This document shows positions 6,338 to 9,208 of a stretch of DNA of 9,208 nucleotides, piece after piece. A program made the position numbers and the translations under genes. This DNA is from Candidatus Mnemosynella bozhongmuii (GTDB lineage: Archaea > Halobacteriota > Archaeoglobi > Mnemosynellales > Mnemosynellaceae): assembly GCA_014361165.1 (NCBI GenBank), contig JACIWD010000034.1, forward strand, positions 1-9,208. The letters run 5' to 3'. Below the pieces are notes generated by a model that saw nothing but the letters and a program-made list of their open reading frames with translations, was not told the origin of the DNA and made no database searches. Every line of letters begins with the position of its first letter. The first letter of the stretch is position 1.

Positions 6338-7111
6338 GTGGAGTGGAAAACAGAGATCTCGAAAGTTGAGCCGAACAAGATTTTGATAAGGGGCTACAAT
6401 CTCGGAGATCTGATAGGAAGGCTGACATTTGGAGGAGTTGCATATCTTCTGCTCACCGGAGAATATCCAACTGAGGCTCAGCAGAAGATAATGGATGCAA
6501 TGCTCGTTGCGGGATGCGATCACTCTCTGGCCGCTCCCTCCACCCAGGCTGCAAGACTCGTTGCCTCAAGCGGAGTTCCGCTTCAGGCAGCTGTTGCAGC
6601 CGGAATAACCTCTCTTGGCGATTATCATGGAGGAGCGATTGACAAGTGCGCCAAGGTTCTTCAGGAAGGTGTGAAGAGGGCAAAAGAAGAGGGCAAGAGC
6701 TTTGATGAGATGGCTGAAATCATAGTTAAGGAGCACAGAGAGAGAAAGGAGAGAATTCAGGGATTCGGTCACCCCTATCACACCAAAGATCCGAGGGTTA
6801 CAGCAATGATGAATCTTGCGAAAGAGCTCGGAATCTATGGAGAACACTGCGAGTTTGCGAAGGCCATTGAGAGAGCTCTGGAGAAGGAGTTCGGAAGACA
6901 TCTTCCGCTGAATGTTGACGGAGGAATCGCCGCGCTGATGTCAGAGCTCGGGCTCGACTGGAGGCTCGGAAAGGGATTCTATGTAATGGCGAGATCCGCG
7001 GGTTTGGTCGCTCATGTTTACGAGGAGATGACAAAGGAGAGACCATTCAGAGTTCTTCCGCTCGATCAGATAATCTACAATGGACCTCCAGAGAGACCGG
7101 TTCCGAAGTAA
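6338..7111 (+). CDS. Short citrate synthase-fold enzyme, citryl-CoA lyase type
   Basis: 257 residues from the GTG at 6338, against about 370-430 for citrate synthases, which fits the short citryl-CoA lyase-type branch of the fold. The catalytic triad is conserved: H97 in DYHGGAIDKC, H145 in IQGFGHPYHTKDPR (with R153) and D194 in PLNVDGGIAAL. R219 in ARSAGLVAHVYEE matches the CoA/substrate arginine region. Characterised relatives split citryl-CoA into acetyl-CoA and oxaloacetate; a related 2-oxoacid or acyl-CoA substrate is possible. GGAGG at 6326-6330 is 7 nt before the GTG but only 1 nt before the TTG at 6332, hence the chosen start. It is the last gene of the operon begun at 3748, 2 nt after the CCG subunit stop, so its substrate is probably linked to the 2-oxoacid made by the dehydrogenase. 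Confidence 0.82.
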   Translation: MEWKTEISKVEPNKILIRGYNLGDLIGRLTFGGVAYLLLTGEYPTEAQQKIMDAMLVAGCDHSLAAPSTQAARLVASSGVPLQAAVAAGITSLGDYHGGAIDKCAKVLQEGVKRAKEEGKSFDEMAEIIVKEHRERKERIQGFGHPYHTKDPRVTAMMNLAKELGIYGEHCEFAKAIERALEKEFGRHLPLNVDGGIAALMSELGLDWRLGKGFYVMARSAGLVAHVYEEMTKERPFRVLPLDQIIYNGPPERPVPK

Positions 7112-7120
7112 CTTTCCAAA

Positions 7121-7130
7121 AAATTTATTT
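7121..7130 (+). promoter_or_regulatory. Putative promoter of the radical SAM gene
   Basis: AAATTTATTT, preceded by CCAAA, lies about 25-28 nt before a likely transcript start near 7150. That leaves a leader of about 15 nt containing the GAGGTG ribosome-binding site (7155-7160), 5 nt before the GTG start. Confidence 0.5.
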
Positions 7131-7151
7131 CACTCCTTTTCCTCTCTTTTT
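7131..7151 (+). terminator. Pyrimidine-rich putative terminator of the dehydrogenase operon
   Basis: About 20 nt after the lyase stop there is an almost pure C/T stretch with T4 (7137-7140) and T5 (7147-7151). Archaeal RNA polymerase commonly terminates at such tracts. It overlaps the start region of the next transcript. Confidence 0.4.
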
Positions 7152-7165
7152 AAAGAGGTGCTTTC

Positions 7166-8323
7166 GTGAATCTTGAGGTCCTTCAGATAGAGGTAACATC
7201 AAGATGCAACTTCAACTGCAGTTACTGTCTGAGACAGTTCTGGGATGACAGTCCGAGAGACATGGATATGCAGACCTTCAGGAATGTTCTTGAGGAATTT
7301 CAGAGTGAGAGATGCGCTCTCTATGGATTCGGAGAGCCACTTGTTCACGAAGAAATTGAAGAGATGGTGAAGCTTGCTTCCAAATTTTCTGAAGTTCTTC
7401 TCGTTACAAACGGAAGCCTTGATGTTCAGAAGGTTCTGAAACATGTTGATTTCCTCGGAATTTCGCTCGATTCTGCAGATCCAGAATTTCTGAAGAGCGT
7501 CAGAAGAAATGCAGAATTTGAAAGAATCTCGGAGAACATAAAAAGGGCTATGAAGGAGACAGAGGTTGAGCTTGAAGCTGTTATTATGAGAGAAAATCTT
7601 GATGAGCTCGAAAGCTTCGTTAAATGGGCAGGGGAGCTTGGTGTGGATGTCAGCTTCTCAAATCTTGTTCCATACAGCAGAGAGATGTATGGGAGTGTCG
7701 CCTTCGTTGAGCTCAGCAAAAAACCTCTCGAAATATACCGGGAGATGATAGGGGAGTATCCGAAAAAAGAGAGATTTCTTCTCGACATTGCTCTCGGAAA
7801 AAGAGATGCGGTTGAGCTTTACAACAGAATCTGGGAGAGAGTGAGAGAGGAAGGATATTCGATCAATCTTCACAGAATTCTCCTTGAGGAGGGGAGAATA
7901 AAGCTTGCGGAGAGAGCCGAGAGAATTCTTGAAAGGTGCAGGGAGATCTCAGAAGAATACGGCATTCAGCTGAAAGTCCCGAAGGTCTTTGGAGAGGAAA
8001 GAGGGAGAGAGTGTCCCTATTCAGATGGAATTTTCGTCCGCGCAGACGGAAGAATTGCTCCGTGCATGGAGCTTGCATACACGCATTCCGAATATCTGAA
8101 CAATCATGAGAAGAGAGTGACCTCATACTTTCTCGATTCGAAAATTGTGGAAGATGAATTTCAGAAGAGAAAGAAGCTCCTGAATGAACTGACTCCGTGG
8201 TGCGGAAACTGTCCATATGCGAGTTTCTGCTGGTATGTTGAAGAATCGAGGGACTGTTACGCAAACAAACCATCCTGCAGTGAATGTCTTTACAGTGCTG
8301 GAATTTCGAGATGCATTCTCTGA
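7166..8323 (+). CDS. Radical SAM/SPASM protein, tungsten-enzyme maturase-like
   Basis: 385 residues. The radical SAM core has C14-xxx-C18-xx-C21, then GFGEP (54-58) for SAM binding and LLVTNGSL (78-85). The C-terminal region is a cysteine-rich SPASM-like domain with C283 (RECPYSDGIFVRADGRIAPC, C300), C346, C349, C355, C364, C371, C374 and C383, enough for one or two auxiliary [4Fe-4S] clusters. The RQFWDDSPRDM segment after the core cysteines and the DCYANKPSCSECLYSAGISRC ending resemble, from memory, the radical SAM maturases found beside tungsten aldehyde oxidoreductases (TIGR04317 type). No such oxidoreductase is in this window, so the role is inferred. A peptide- or cofactor-modifying SPASM enzyme of another type remains possible. 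The GTG start at 7166 has a GAGGTG site 5 nt upstream. Confidence 0.85.
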   Translation: MNLEVLQIEVTSRCNFNCSYCLRQFWDDSPRDMDMQTFRNVLEEFQSERCALYGFGEPLVHEEIEEMVKLASKFSEVLLVTNGSLDVQKVLKHVDFLGISLDSADPEFLKSVRRNAEFERISENIKRAMKETEVELEAVIMRENLDELESFVKWAGELGVDVSFSNLVPYSREMYGSVAFVELSKKPLEIYREMIGEYPKKERFLLDIALGKRDAVELYNRIWERVREEGYSINLHRILLEEGRIKLAERAERILERCREISEEYGIQLKVPKVFGEERGRECPYSDGIFVRADGRIAPCMELAYTHSEYLNNHEKRVTSYFLDSKIVEDEFQKRKKLLNELTPWCGNCPYASFCWYVEESRDCYANKPSCSECLYSAGISRCIL

Positions 8324-8376
8324 TTATCTCAGCGAAGATAAAGCGGCTGTTTTCGAAGGATGCGGTGAGAAACAGC
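8324..8376 (+). other. Intergenic inverted repeats after the radical SAM gene
   Basis: TTATCT (8324-8329) and AGATAA (8336-8341) form a 6-bp stem directly after the stop codon. GCTGTTT (8346-8352) and AAACAGC (8370-8376) form a 7-bp stem with a 17-nt loop. There is no T tract, so they are not convincing terminators; they may protect the 3' end of the transcript or be chance. Confidence 0.2.
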
Positions 8377-8395
8377 TGGTTTATTTCTGAAAGGG

Positions 8396-8402
8396 TTTAA
8401 TA
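8396..8402 (+). promoter_or_regulatory. Putative TATA element of the VTT/DedA gene
   Basis: TTTAATA centred at 8399 is about 27 nt before the ATG at 8426, the distance expected between TATA box and transcript start. The mRNA may therefore be leaderless or nearly so. The AGGAGA at 8408-8413 is 12 nt from that ATG, rather far for a ribosome-binding site. Confidence 0.4.
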
Positions 8403-8425
8403 CCTTCAGGAGAAACCATGCATTC

Positions 8426-9028
8426 ATGCAGTCGTTTCAAACACTGCTCCAGAATCTTTCAGCCCTTGGAATTCTGGGAGTTTTTCTGATCTCTCTTGTT
8501 GCAAATTCAATTCCTTTCGTTGGAATCCCGTATCTGAATTTCCTGATTGTGATCTCTCCTGCTCTCAATTCCTTTCAGCTTCTCTCAGTTTCAATTCTCT
8601 CTGCTCTCGGGGCAGCAACAGGAAAGGTGATAATTTATTTCACAGGCAAGACTTTCCGTCTGGCTCTTTCTGAAGATAAGAGAAGAAATCTGGAATTTTT
8701 TGCAAGACTTCTGGATAAATGGGGGATTTTCGCAATTTTCTTCTTCGCTGCAACTCCCATGCCAGATGACGCTCTTTATTTTCCTCTTGGAGTCGGAAAC
8801 TACAGCCTAAAGAATTATTTTATTGCCGTTCTTGCCGGAAAGATTTTCCTCACTTCTTCAGTTCTCATGGGTGGCAAAATTCTCTTCAGGACCGTTGAGA
8901 GACTTCAGATGAGCTTTGAGATGACCTTCCTAATTTTTATGCTCTTAACTTTCGGAATAACGGCAATCATCCTGAAAATAGACTGGATGAAACTTTTTGA
9001 GAAATATCGCAGATATCATGCGAAATGA
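8426..9028 (+). CDS. VTT/DedA (SNARE-associated) family membrane protein
   Basis: 200 residues with four to five hydrophobic segments: about 12-43, 46-72 (with GAATGK at 62-67), 99-122, 131-150 and 167-184. The central FAATPMPDDALYFPLGVG (107-124) followed by YFIAVLAGKI (131-140) matches the VTT pattern of a re-entrant loop before a helix with a conserved small-residue motif. DedA relatives act in phospholipid or undecaprenyl-phosphate transport across membranes; the role in archaea is not established. A basic C-terminal tail (EKYRRYHAK) should face the cytoplasm. The gene has its own promoter. Its 3' end converges on the CRISPR array, whose transcript is inferred to come from the other side. 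Confidence 0.75.
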   Translation: MQSFQTLLQNLSALGILGVFLISLVANSIPFVGIPYLNFLIVISPALNSFQLLSVSILSALGAATGKVIIYFTGKTFRLALSEDKRRNLEFFARLLDKWGIFAIFFFAATPMPDDALYFPLGVGNYSLKNYFIAVLAGKIFLTSSVLMGGKILFRTVERLQMSFEMTFLIFMLLTFGITAIILKIDWMKLFEKYRRYHAK

Positions 9029-9053
9029 CTCTGAAAGTCAATCGCTTCATCAG

Positions 9054-9208
9054 CTTTCAGCTTTAAATTGCTCTGATTTCAATTATTGAATACCGGATTG
9101 ATTTAGACCCGAGTAATCTCCTTTCAATCCCATTTTGGTCTGATTTCAACAACATCCTTGTCCGCTATGAAGATTTCATAAGTGCCCTTTCAATCCCAGT
9201 TTGGTCTG
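9054..9208 (-). CRISPR. CRISPR array, trailer end, cut by the right edge
   Basis: A full 30-nt repeat lies at 9121-9150 (starts CTTTCAATCCCA, ends TCTGATTTCAAC), then a 36-nt spacer (9151-9186) and the first 22 nt of a second repeat (9187-9208) with one T-to-G change at repeat position 13. A degenerate copy lies at 9054-9083 (21 of 30 positions match by my count), separated from the full repeat by a 37-nt spacer (9084-9120). The period is thus 67 then 66 nt. On the minus strand the repeat ends in ATTGAAAG, the usual 5' tag of mature crRNA in type I/III systems. I therefore infer leftward transcription, with the leader and cas genes beyond the right edge. The degenerate copy keeps its 5' part (TTGAAATCAGA) and has lost most of its 3' part, which is typical of the last, leader-distal repeat. 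The repeat is like that of Archaeoglobus fulgidus as I recall it. Confidence 0.92.

Noticed and set aside
8418..8489. ATG at 8418 with a better-placed AGGAGA, opening a 23-codon frame
   Set aside because: It is out of frame with the membrane protein, overlaps its first segment, and has no recognisable content.
9031..9060. CTGAAAG/CTTTCAG inverted repeat as terminator of the VTT/DedA gene
   Set aside because: The loop is 16 nt, no T tract follows, and the right arm is simply the first bases of the degenerate CRISPR repeat.

Overview
The window looks like chromosomal DNA of a hyperthermophilic or thermophilic euryarchaeon, most likely a member of the Archaeoglobales. The reasons are: archaeal-type promoters (AT-rich TATA elements about 25 nt before the inferred transcript start), strong GGAGG/GAGGTG ribosome-binding sites, near-exclusive AGA/AGG arginine codons, a protein set typical of sulfate- or iron-reducing archaea (HdrB-like and GlcD-like enzymes, rubrerythrin, a radical SAM protein of the tungsten-enzyme maturase type, a methanogenesis-marker-12-like protein), and a CRISPR repeat that, from memory, matches the Archaeoglobus fulgidus type. 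The genus is an inference. All protein genes lie on the + strand.

Layout. (1) 1-1626: the 3' part of a methanogenesis marker 12 / UPF0285-like ASKHA-fold protein, then an AEC-family (auxin efflux carrier type) membrane transporter 9 nt downstream, probably one operon. (2) 1711-2094: a small rubrerythrin-like diiron protein with its own promoter. (3) 2200-7111: the core of the window. A GlcD-type FAD-dependent 2-hydroxyacid dehydrogenase (gene A, 2200-3612) is followed by a near-copy with its own promoter (gene B, 3748-5151). Gene B heads a tight four-gene operon with a double [4Fe-4S] HdrC/GlcF-N-like protein, a two-CCG-domain HdrB/GlcF-C-like protein, and a short citrate-synthase-fold enzyme of the citryl-CoA lyase type. 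(4) 7166-8323: a radical SAM/SPASM protein with its own promoter. (5) 8426-9028: a VTT/DedA-type membrane protein. (6) 9054-9208: the leader-distal (trailer) end of a CRISPR array that continues past the right edge.

How the genes may work together. Genes A and B would oxidise 2-hydroxyacids such as D-lactate, glycolate, D-malate or 2-hydroxyglutarate. Electrons would pass through the ferredoxin-like and CCG Fe-S subunits to a quinone or another carrier, as in GlcDEF or HdrD-type complexes. The lyase/synthase at the operon end works on 2-oxoacid plus acetyl-CoA chemistry, so the dehydrogenase product could feed it; the actual substrate cannot be read from sequence.

The most unusual signal is the structure of genes A and B. 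Four long blocks (678 nt in total) differ at only nine sites by manual count, all synonymous third positions. The blocks are separated by short windows that are strongly diverged. This looks like repeated gene conversion with selection keeping the paralogues different at specific, probably substrate-determining, segments. The CRISPR end, with a half-degenerate terminal repeat, is the second clear structural signal.
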